A program made the position numbers and the translations under genes. Of a stretch of 64,000 nucleotides of DNA, positions 47,559 through 58,000 are shown piece after piece. The notes under the pieces were generated by a model, which made no database searches, was not told the DNA's origin, and saw only the letters and a program-made list of their open reading frames with translations. The DNA comes from Mesorhabditis belari (Eukaryota; Nematoda; Chromadorea; Rhabditida; Rhabditidae): assembly GCA_958450365.1 (NCBI GenBank), contig CAUEEP010000898.1:62001-126000 (forward strand). Direction: 5' to 3'. The stretch's first letter is position 1, and the number at the start of each line of letters is the position of its first letter.

Positions 47559-49601
47559 CCGTAATAATTCTAATAGAAGACCAGTCTCTATTAGAAGACC
47601 AGTCTCCAATAGAAGACCCTTTTGAAGGGAGGTTGAAAAATAGAAGGCCAGTCTCTATTAGAAGACCAGTCTCTATTAGAAGACCAGTCTCTAATAGAAG
47701 ACCCAAACTCTTAAAATGCACTATGTTACCGTATCCCGCTACCACCCAGATTTTCTTGTAAAAATCATTGTGCAAAGTTATTATTTCTTTCCTACTATGT
47801 TTTTTGTAATTCTTGTTTCTTGTCTTAAAATAAATAATGTGTTTATTTTCAGGGCTGATGGCTGAGCGACTGCCAATTCGCACGGATTCTCTGGAGGAGT
47901 ATCGAGATATTCGAAAAGATGAAGGAGACGACTTTGTAATCTTCAAGGAACGAGAAAAGGAGAATGAAAACGAGATGAATCAAGATTCGGAGAATGCTTT
48001 GGAGGCTCTCGAAGCGGAACTGCTCAAGAATGGAAACAAACGGAAGGCACATTCGATCGAGTTTAAGTTAGAAACAATTGAATTTGCAAAGACGATCTCA
48101 AAGAATGTTGCAAGCACAAAGTTTCAAGTCAGCAGAAAGATGATTCGCGAATGGATTTCGCAAGAAAAACTATTGCGAAAGATGCGAAATTGCGAAAGAT
48201 GGGGAAATCATACAAGAGGTTAAAAGGAGATGGCCGAACCCTCACAAATACGCAACTCGACGTGGAACTTGCCGAATGGGTCCGAAGCGAACGACAGAAG
48301 AAAAACAAGGTCTCGAGACGTTTGGTCCGTGAAAAAGCAAAGCGTTTTTGTGAGCAAGACGATATCAAAGTCGATTGTTCATTGGGATGGCTTCAAAAGT
48401 TCATGAAGCGTCATGGATTTTCAATGAGAACTCCAACGTCAATCTGTCAGAAGCCTCCCCACGAATATGCTGATGTGTTGGTCAATTTCGTAATGTATCT
48501 CAATCGGATGCAAAAGGAGAACAAATACACACACATCTACGCTTGTGATGAAACGGCGGTCTTCCTTGATCCAATCGGCGGAAAATGTGTTGATGAAAAA
48601 GGAGCAAATGAAGTCCCAGTTCGATCAAGTGGACATGAAAAGACAAAAATTTCTGTGATGCTTATGGCGCGCTCCGACGGTTACAAGTGCAAGCCTTTTG
48701 TTCTTTTGCCACGGAAACGAATTGATCCAAATTGTTGCAAGCCCGAAATGATGAGATGGCTGCTCAATTATTGGATGAAATTGATTTGGGCGAAGACGAG
48801 GAAAACAAGGATTACGAAAGCGATGCCTCGATTGAAATCAATGACATTAATGAAAATTAAATTGAGGTTTTTTAACGGATTTGCTCCTTTCAAATTGTTT
48901 TATGTTTTATGTTAATAATTATTTGTTGTTATTGTTGTTAATTGTTGCTTTAACTAAGTGAATAAAGTGATGATATGTTGTGTCCGATTTAGATTTCCGT
49001 CCGATTTAGATTGAACTTATCGCGGATGTCCGATTTAGATTACAGTCTATATCGGACGTCCGATACAGATCGAACAATAATAAACGTGCTTAATATATGT
49101 TCTTAAGCGTTTTTTTTGCAATTTTCTGCGCTTTCAAAGAAATTTTCAAAGAACATATGTTAAGCACGTTTATTTATTGTTCGATCCGTATCGGACGTCC
49201 GATATAGACTGTAATCAATAAAAGACCTTTGAAAAATGCAGAAAACTACAGAAAACGCTTAAGAACATATATTAAGCATGTTTATATTATTGTTCAATCC
49301 ATATAAGATTTAGATTGAATCTAAATCGGACGTCCGATATAGACTGTAATCTAAATCGGACGGAAATCTAAATCGGACACAACAGATACAAATGTGACTG
49401 ATTTTTAAAAAGGGTTGCTTCCTAAAATCGTTCTCTAAAGCTTTGACAAATTCAAGACCAGTCTCTAATAGAAGACCCTTTGGGAAGGGGGTTGAAAATT
49501 AGAAGACCAGTCTCTAACAGAAGACCAGTCTCTAATAGAAGACCCTTTGGGGAAGGGGTTGAAAATTAGAAGACCATGGTCTTCTATTAGAATTATTACG
49601 G
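47559..49601 (+). mobile_element. Pogo-like transposon, internally deleted
   Basis: Inverted ends CCGTAATAATTCTAATAGAA are flanked by TA (47557-47558, 49602-49603). Inside both ends, short units with GAAGACCAGTCTCTA repeat several times. The transposase (47858-48860) has an N-terminal helix-turn-helix (FKLETIEFAKTISKNVAS), a CENP-B-like DNA-binding region (LGWLQKFMKRHGFSMRTPTS) and the start of a DDE catalytic domain (IYACDETAVF, first Asp). It then jumps to an acidic C-terminal tail (DEIDLGEDEENKDYESD, in another frame), so the rest of the catalytic domain is deleted. A 17-bp tandem duplication at 48173-48206 adds a frameshift. Not able to move itself. A separate foldback element sits at 48976-49384. 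Confidence 0.88.
48976..49384. mobile_element. Foldback element nested in the pogo-like transposon
   Basis: The 409-bp unit starts TGTTGTGTCCGATTTAGATT and ends with the inverse complement; GATA flanks both sides (48972-48975 and 49385-49388). The arms are built from repeated TCCGATTTAGATT and TCGGACGTCCGATA motifs and a facing pair of TTAAGCACGTTTAT blocks. No coding capacity. Confidence 0.8.
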
Positions 49602-49667
49602 TAGTTCTTTTTCCTTCATTATACTTCCAACTAAAAGATCAATCAGTTTAGATCAAAAACAATTGAA

Positions 49668-50401
49668 ATGGAGTTGAGGCTAATCGTGCTCTTTGTCGCC
49701 TTATTTGCTACTGTAAGTTGTGGAAAGGCACGTTATTTCTAAAAAAAGCTTTCAGATTGAATGTGTTTCCCGAAGGGCTATTGAGAATAAAGTGTCGAAA
49801 ACGATAAGACAGCATAAGGCAAGTTTAAAGATATCGAAATCATTCATTATGATAAATGACATGTAAGTTTTTAAAACCCCATTTCCAGGTTATGCTCTTC
49901 TCGAAAACCTATTGTCCATACAGTCGCCGATTGAAAGAAATGTTGAGCAAGTATCAAATTGATGACATGAAAATTCTTGAATTGGACTTGCAAAGGGAAG
50001 AGTATCGATCAGTTATTCAAGTGAGTTCAGAAAAAAGATGAAAATGAGAAATTTAGCTAAAAGAATATGAGAAGATTGCATTGGTGAGCTAATTAAGAGA
50101 ATGGATTGTTGTTGAGCATGCATGAAACATTTAAAAGATCATTTTAGAATTTCTCTTTAGGATTATCTGAAGACTCTCTCCGGCAGACGAACGGTCCCCC
50201 AATTGTTCATCAACGGAATCTTTGTCGGAGGTGGATATTGTAGAGTTTAGGCCTAAAATAGCTACTAGCTAGAAAATAGCTGAATGACTTGAAAAACTTT
50301 CACATTTAGGTTCCGATGACACTCGAGAGATGGATCGAAAGGGTCAATTCAAGAAAATTCTCATCGATGCCGGCGTTTTGTTGGATGAAAGAAAAAGATA
50401 A
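49668..50401 (+). CDS. Secretory-pathway monothiol glutaredoxin
   Basis: Five exons in phase: 49668-49712, 49756-49818, 49889-50020, 50161-50230, 50310-50401, giving 133 residues. The N-terminus MELRLIVLFVALFA is a signal peptide or anchor. The glutaredoxin fold follows, with the active site TYCPYS (one cysteine, Ser in the second position), the TVPQLFING segment carrying the cis-proline, and GGSDDTREM, the glutathione-binding GG and SDD. A CPYS site with a signal sequence matches the yeast Grx6/Grx7 type in ER/Golgi, which act with glutathione and may bind an iron-sulfur cluster. Intron 2 has a GC donor (AAG|GCAAGT), a rare but accepted type. AATAAA at 50535-50540. Confidence 0.88.
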
Positions 50402-50696
50402 TTACAAATCCACAAATTATAGGCATTTCTGATTAGTTTTCATTTATGCTTCATTCAATTTTTTGCACCATCGCTTTCCAGAAACCATTGAGTTTTACAT
50501 TCCCGTTTTACCAGCAATACGTGTACATTTTGTAAATAAAAGCTTTCCTTGCTTTTACAATACGATAAAATTTAATAAAAGCTTTCATCGTATTGTTTTT
50601 TTGAAGAAAATACAGTCAAACCTAATTCAAAGCAATTTTTGAATCGCACAAAACAGAAATCCCAACTAATCAGCACACGTTAGCAATTTGAATTTA

Positions 50697-52180
50697 GGTT
50701 CTTTTCCAATATCGGGGGAGCGGTCCGATTATCGGGGGAGCGGAAAGAAAATCGGGGGAGCGAAAGGAAAATCGGGGGAGCAAATTTTGCCCCCTCGAAA
50801 AATGCATTTCTGGGACTTTTATTTTAACTGCAACGTTTTTTTAAACTTTAACGACGATGCGCTTCTCCGATATTTGTGCGTTCAAGGAATCGACGGCAAT
50901 CGATTATTTCGCACCAAAGGAGTCACCAGTCGTGGATTTGCAACTGTGGCGAATCGATGAAAGTCCGCTCAAAGGGAAAAGATCTATTTCGCTGGGTATG
51001 TGACACTTGCGCACGGCGAAATGTCCCCAAGCATTCAAGAGGAATTCGAGTCGATAACTTTTTGCAACAAAGCAAGCTCCCGTTTGTCACAATTGTAAAG
51101 TTCATACATCTATGGAGCCAGGGACCACGACAATCAAACACTGTCAACAGGAGCTCGGCATTAGTGGCGACACCGTTGTTGAGTGGAACTACTTCTCCGC
51201 CAAGTGTGCGCTTGGAAAATCAAGAAGCTTCGATAACAAGATCGGTGGTGCCGGACTCACCGTGGAGATCGATGAACGCTGACGCAAAGCGCAAAACCAC
51301 GCCGGTAGGATGCGCCAGAACGTTGGCTTTTGGTGGTCTGTGTCGTGAAACAAGGGAAGCTTCGCTTTTATTGTGCCGAACCGAACGGCTCCGGTTCTGC
51401 TTGAAGCGATTCGAAAACATATCGAAAAGGGGACCGAACATCTCTGACCAAGGGCCTCACTGACCCAAATTACGATTTTGCATGGGTCAACCACTGGACA
51501 AATTTTGTTTTGCCGGCAGATCCGACCGTGCACACGCAAACAATCGAGCGAAGTGGAAACCGTTAAGACATGAACGACGTCGACACGGCACCCACGGCAC
51601 CATGGTGGATTCGTATATCGCTGAGGGATTGTGGCATCGCAATTTGCCTGCCGGAGTAAATGCATTCGAGTCGATCATGGAGGACATCGTCGATACAATC
51701 CCTTTTTACAGTTAATTTGTGATTGCTAGAAAGGTTTTGTTTTGGTTACTTTTGTTTTATTTTGGTTACTTTTCTTTTTGTTTTGGTTACTTCGCTTACA
51801 TTTCTTTCGTTGTTATGATCAATTATACTATTAATGAATAAATTTTTAGGTAGCCATTTGTTCGTTCGGGATTGTGGAGCGTTCGGCAAAAAGAGAAGGC
51901 GGCCGATAGGGAAGGTAGAGGTATGTTTGGTGTTAGATATTTAAGTCACTTTTGTGATCTAATATAAAGGTTGTGAGAATAACGGGTAATTCGCGGATTT
52001 TATGGCAGTACTTTGGATAATATAGGACATATGTAGCGCTGCCAAAAAATTAAAAAAAAAACGTTGCAGTTAAAATAAAAGTCCCAGAAATGCATTTTTC
52101 GAGGGGGCAAAATTTGCTCCCCCGATTTTCCTTCCGCTCCCCCGATAATCGGACCGCTCCCCCGATATTGGAAAAGAACC
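50697..52180 (+). mobile_element. Merlin transposon with decayed transposase
   Basis: The termini GGTTCTTTTCCAATATCGGG are inverted perfectly at the other end and extend about 150 bp, including three tandem ATCGGGGGAGCG-type units. An 8-bp duplication TGAATTTA flanks both ends (50689-50696, 52181-52188), which fits Merlin (8-9 bp). The plus strand has a zinc-ribbon-like N-terminus (ICNCGESMKVR, CDTCARRN), then IGGAGLTVEIDE, LAFGGLCRET and, in another frame, VNHWTNFVLPADPTVHTQTI: the DDE core of IS1016-like/Merlin transposases. Stops and frameshifts break it at several places (near 51280 and 51560). The ends are much better preserved than the gene. Confidence 0.9.
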
Positions 52181-52415
52181 TGAATTTATGCTACGAAATT
52201 GAGGAAAAATTACCTAAAATATTCATTTCACCGATTCGAATCATCGAAGAATGCCCCGAGCTTGGCAAGCTCAATCGATCGAGGTATGAAAAGTTTGTCT
52301 TTTGCAGCGAGGTTTTTCTGTTAAACTCTTGTGTTAGGTGTAGATTTTATACTTGATTCTTTTATTAACATACATATTAACATACTTTTATTAACATAAC
52401 ATTCCCGAATTGCAG

Positions 52416-52717
52416 GAATCGTATCTCATCTCTTCCTCATCTAATCAGACGTTCATGAGCATGATGTTGTTCATGGTGTTGATCGCCATCTCGTTGCAGG
52501 CTTTGGAGATTTTTTGGGAATTTTTACTCAGTAAAGTTTAGTAAAAGTAAAGTAAAAAACCAAGAAATCTTTAAATTTATGCTACCAAAATTGTCTTCTT
52601 TCAGTTCTGGCTGATCACGTCATCGTTGTTATGAAATTCGCCCGTCGGATTGCCTCTATTCAATTAAAAACTCAAGAAACCTTTAAATTTCTGCTAAATT
52701 CTCGTGAGGCTATCTGA
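52416..52717 (+). CDS. Partial small membrane protein next to the Merlin element
   Basis: Two exons join in phase (52416-52530 and 52605-52717): ESYLISSSSNQTFMSMMLFM, then a hydrophobic stretch VLIAISLQALEIFWEFLLI, then a basic, helical tail ending NSREAI and a stop; AATAAA at 52722-52727. One transmembrane helix near the N-terminal end of what is seen. An upstream exon may be 52181-52290 (YEIEEKLPKIFISPI and on), which runs across the Merlin insertion site, but its donor phase does not fit cleanly. No family recognised; an internal Met at 52455 could be the start. Confidence 0.45.
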
Positions 52718-52911
52718 CTTTAATAAAGTTTTATAGCGATTTTATTATTCTAAAAGAAATCACAAAACATTAAATAACCTTAAAAGGAAAAAAAACATCA
52801 AGCAAACCCGTAACAAAAGGAACTTATGATTAATTAAAAAGAAAATCATCATCTCATGATGATGATATTGTTTATAAGATTCACAATCGATTCACTCATT
52901 CAATTCTTATT

Positions 52912-54622
52912 TTATCCGCCTTGTCCACCCTCTTGTTGTTGACTGGCCGACGAGATAAGCATGAAGATTACCACGGGAACAATGTACATCCACTAAAAGC
53001 ACAGTTAGCAAAGTTAGCATAAATTTTGTCTTTTGGGAAACATTGTCTAAGAATCTTACATCATCTTTAAAGCATAAAAAAACCAACATATTTAGCCAAA
53101 AACGATCGATTATCCTGTTCAGCGCCATGTTGTCTTGCTCGTCTTTCTTTATCCATCTTGTCAAGGAACGATTGGGTGTCTGGGCTGAAAAGAAAAGATG
53201 TATCATTGTAGAATGCTAGTGTTCGTGATAGATGTGCTTCACGATCCTATAAAAATCTATTATACTTCAAAAACACCCTCCTATTTTAACTCATCTTTAA
53301 AAAAAACTTTCGAAAAACAAGACTTTGTTAAATTCAGTTTAATAAATAATTTGAACACGGTTAATAAATTTTAAATAATAAAATAAGAAACCTTTTGAGT
53401 TGTTGAACAGAGGTGACTTGCACGATTCCGACCAAATTGCTTTGTGGCAATAGTTGACAACCATCGTCCGATGATTTGAACGCCGGGTCAGCAAACACAG
53501 TCAACTAAAAGAAGAGTAAAGTCAGTGATTTGTCTTGATGTATTTTAAATTCGTCATTAATTAGGTAGCTGGTAAACGTACTAATCTACAAACTATCAAC
53601 AAGCTAATTATTTGCGCTAAAAGGAATCCCTTGCATAAAGCTAAAATGAATCTTTATTAACTGTCTTATTTCTAAAATGCTTTCAAGTTAAAAACAAAAA
53701 TTCTCACCGATTGAACAGCTTTTCCTGTTGTATCGAGCGACACCCAGAAGTTGTGCACAAGCTTCGTTTGCAAAATTCGACACTAAAGTGATTTAAAAAT
53801 AAAACTTTCGTATTCTCCAGTGGTGGTTCTAGTAAGAATTTGAGAGCGGAACTTCCAGTACTCCACATGCCATTTAAAAGCGTTTTTCATTGTCAACTTT
53901 AATAACAATCGCATCTGACTTATTGAGCTTGATCAATTTTTATATTTACGGGCTATCAAAATTTTTACAAGTGTTCAATGAAAAGTAAAAGCTCACCGGT
54001 TCCGTAGAGCTCGATACATAATCGCCTCCTTTTCCGTAGGGTGTTCTCACTCGATACAAAGCAGACGAAGAAGCAGATTGAAGGGCATTTCCCAATTGCA
54101 GAGCATCTAAAGATAAAAATTATAAACGTCTATTGTAAAGTTGCCAAACAAATTACAAAATGATAAACAAACCGGCAGTAGTTCGAAAAACGCCCGAATA
54201 ATTCCCGCTGAAGTCCTCTTTCACTTCGATCACTCCCAATTTGCCGACGGTTTTCCAATCTAAAACTAGCAAATTAGAAACAACTTTAGGAACACATCGT
54301 TGTTTCTAAAGTTATCGTTGTTTTTAGTTCTAAAAGTTAATTATTAAAGTTCTGGAAGCTTTAAATGGCATCTATTATCAACCAAGGTAAGAAACATCTC
54401 TTCTATGCATCTTATCTTTAAATCCTCCTTTGGTAAATAATAAATTCAATTAATGACACAGCAACTCTGAACTAAAGCATAGAATAAACTTCCCAGAGCT
54501 TTAAATATACCTTAAATTTAAAACAAACCATTGAGAGAGTATTCAATTGGCAACGAAAGTACATCGGCGAAAATCGGCGAGAGAAGGGAGACCACAGTCA
54601 GCAACAATGAAGAAATGATCAT
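52912..54622 (-). CDS. EMC10: ER membrane complex subunit 10
   Basis: Seven minus-strand exons: 54529-54622, 54173-54259, 53997-54106, 53708-53782, 53392-53504, 53088-53184, 52912-52992, giving 218 residues. There is a signal peptide (MIISSLLLTVVSLLSPIFA), a lumenal beta-rich domain (TVGKLGVIEVKEDFSGNYSG, LVHNFWVSLDTTG, SNLVGIVQV) and a C-terminal anchor SFLAKYWMYIVPVVIFMLIS followed by a short Gln/Gly tail. The FLAKYWMYIVPVV block is the hallmark of EMC10. The ER membrane complex inserts tail-anchored and multi-pass proteins. The sequence TTTTAG ends directly before the ATG, like a trans-splice acceptor, and the gene lies about 450 bp behind the chloride exchanger on the same strand, so an operon is likely. 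Confidence 0.92.
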
Positions 54623-55075
54623 CTAAAACATGTGTATAGTAAGTGAATTGAAAAAAAACACATTGCAAGAAAGCTTATAATCATCGAGAGCTTCACAAAA
54701 TGTTCTCAGGAATATTTTTAGGTTTTTAACCTTTTTCACAAAACAAGTGTTTTAGCCAAGTTTATTTGCGTTTAAAATGTGGTGATAAATAGCAAATGAC
54801 CAGTTGACATGAAAAGGATCTGAATCTTCAATAGAACATCAAATGTTGGCGATAAACACCTTAAATAGTTTTGTTTCCGGTAATTGATTGAGCTAACGAA
54901 ATACATAAATAAATAAGCTTTGGAACTCGTTTCATCACAATTTCACACAAGAGTTGCTAAGAGCACCTTTTAGAATAACTAGAACAGAAGTAATCATAAA
55001 AACATCATGATTTACCGTAATACCAGCTTACTATAGGTAACCGTAATGACAGAATGTGAAAAATGAATGGCGAAA

Positions 55076-58000
55076 TCAATTTGGTCCACCATCTTCGGAT
55101 ATGAAAAGCTCTCTCACTCGATATCTTCTTCTCTTTCTCGTCTCTTTGAATCGAGCCACATCTTTTCGAGTGATCACACCTCGTAACTGGAAAGGAATAA
55201 TTGATTAGTCTGTAAAACATGTCAAGTCTGCTTTGAAACGAGTTGTTAATTCTCCTTTTCTATTTCTTTTCTAACCATTTCTTTTTTTTGTTTTCTTCAC
55301 TTACCCGATTCTCCTCGTTGACCACCATCAAATACCGTAATCCCAAGCCTCTAAATATTTGGTAGACGAAGGGAAGTGAAGCGTTTAGCGGAACTCGATG
55401 TGGATGTGAATGGAGAACCGGAGAGAGATCAACCCAACAACCAAAATCTTCGTTCCTCAGCCCGAGCTCGGCCACTGTCTTCTCTTTGCTAAAATTTGTC
55501 ATGCGTTGTTTATTTTTATTTGATATACATACCAGTCTGTTTCATCGAGGAAATCCTCATGAGACAAAACCCATTGGCAACCGGTTCGGCCATCAGGATG
55601 AATTGTGAACGCCTGGAAAATTCATACTAACGATTGAGGTGTAGTACCGCTTAAAAGTAATGGTCCCATTTAGCTTTCGGGTTTGTGACAAAAAAACAGG
55701 TGTATATTTCACGTAACATAACGAATAGTTCAGCTGTGTACCAAAGTTGACTCTTTCCTATTACTAGGTACCTTAAAAAATCGGGTACTTTAACCGTGTA
55801 ACGGGAACCTTAAGAAAAACGGGTATCGGGTAGCCTATGCAGCGATTCACCAACCAACTTTTAATTGAACAAGTGCTTTTTGGGAACAATGCAACAAAAA
55901 TGTTCGAAGTTCGAAGCAAAAATGCCTTTGTTTGGGCATTAGAATAATGTTGTTGTTGGGAGAATTGTTGCGGGAAAGTAAGTTGTCGAAGACTCATTGT
56001 CGGGCATCACTACTTCCTTAAGGTTTTCTTAGGGTACTCGTTCATAATTAAATTACCCGATTTTTTAAGGCAGTAATAAGAAAGAGCCCAAAATTTTATG
56101 TGGAGTCTTTTCAATACATAAATTCTCAACCCCTGTTGAAAAACAAGTCCATAGAAGTATTTACCCTTCGCTCCAGGATCCGAACTAATTGTGATCGCAA
56201 AATAATCCCTTGAATCTGGCCATAGTCTGGCAAGTTCCCGGTCATGCTCTCTTCAATGCGATCGACGACCTAAAATAGTCCTTGGATTCTCATGTACGTT
56301 TTGCTTAGTTTTATCTGATAATCTTTTCTTTTCCAAATCAAATTTCTTACCGGAAATCCATGATGTGAAGTTGTTTCTAGAATCTCCTTCAGTCTCCCCA
56401 CACGTTCTCTCCTCTCCAAAGCCACCACATCTTTTCGCATGATCTGTCTGGAATTTTAAAATCAAATCAATTTCACTGATTGAAATCATTTTAAAAAAGC
56501 AATACTCACTTTGCGTTGATATTTCGACTCATTTTGGGTGGATGCCAACCAAGTACAGGAATTCCTTGTAGATCGATCAATGAGTCATAGATACCCTAAA
56601 ATTTGTTCAAATAATTGATTCTGTCATCAACAAACCTCATTGAATATATCGCCAACAAGTTTCGCCGTCATTAGCACCAACATGATTGGAAGACCAAACG
56701 AGATATCTTTTGTGGCCTCCATCAAAATGGCCGTCAATGAGATCGTCATCCGAACTGATCCGCCCAATTGAGCAGCCGCGCCAGCTAGAGCATATTTGCC
56801 TGGGTGAGTTCCAACCTGTAATTTGCTCTTTCTTCGAGTGTAAAGAGGATTTTATTCTTGAAATAACTGAAATGTGAAAGACTAACGACAGATGGGATGA
56901 GATGCGCCAAGCCGACACCAATATATCGCCCCCATGCAGCACCAGTCAATAAGAGGGGAATGAAAATGCCGGCTGGAACCTAAAGCAGCTTCTAGTTTAG
57001 ATCATAAACCCCACTTTCTATACTACTTTAATTCTAATCCTGATTTTAGTTGGTAGAAGCCCTTACCGATACTCCAAAAGTCCAAGCGGTGAGGAAGAAG
57101 TATTCGACGGCGAAGATCAAAAGAGTGTACGGACGAAAAGAGTCTGAATGCTTAAATTTTATAAACAAACCTTTATTTTTCAGAATTTAAATAAAACTAA
57201 CTGATTGGAGAATGGAATAGACTCTTTATTCCTCCTTCTGATCCATCGAAGAAGAGATTCGCCACAGCCGAGTACTCACCTTTCGGGCACCAGAGCTGAA
57301 AAGTGCAACTTAAAAGTTTACCCAGGATTACTATAGCTAAATAATCTTAAGCACATACCTGATTTACTGCTGTTGTTTCGGGATTGATTCCAATCGGTTG
57401 ACAATCATCAACAAGAAACAGTGTCAAGAATCCGAAAAACCCCGACGTCGCAGCAATGATGATCGCCTCGAGTAAGCGCTGCTTTTTCGTCAAAATGTAC
57501 CTGAAATTTGTTTTTAAACCAAATATTTTTATGCCTATGCCTAAGTCAAATTTTAAGCTCACTTTTTCCTGAATTTGGCCAAATTGATGTTAAGATAGTT
57601 GAAGAAGGCTCCACTCACTCCACCAATTACACCAATCGCCAAAAAGAATGGGATCTCGAAGAGGTTGTAGTCTTTGTCCTAAATTTATAAATAGCCTATA
57701 AATAACCTACAGTGGTCCACAAATGTATTGTCCCATTGCCATCCAAAAGTTTCTTTCGTACGAAAATCTTGCAAAATAACGATATTCCCAAAAAGTGTAG
57801 GGTATTTTGCTTACCCATAATACTCTACTTTTCAGGATTATAAGATTTATCCGTATACATTGCAGAAAAATTTAAGTATAAAACAAAAAAAATAAGTTAC
57901 TTGACAAATAGCTCCACAAAAGTAATGTCCCATTTGCAAAGAATTAACAATTTTTTCAAAAAATTGATATTTGCCTGGTCCTCCTTTTGCTTTTATCGCT

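Noticed and set aside
50876..51687. Several overlapping long open frames on both strands
   Set aside because: They are shadows of the decayed Merlin transposase in a GC-richer element; only the plus-strand motif blocks make sense.
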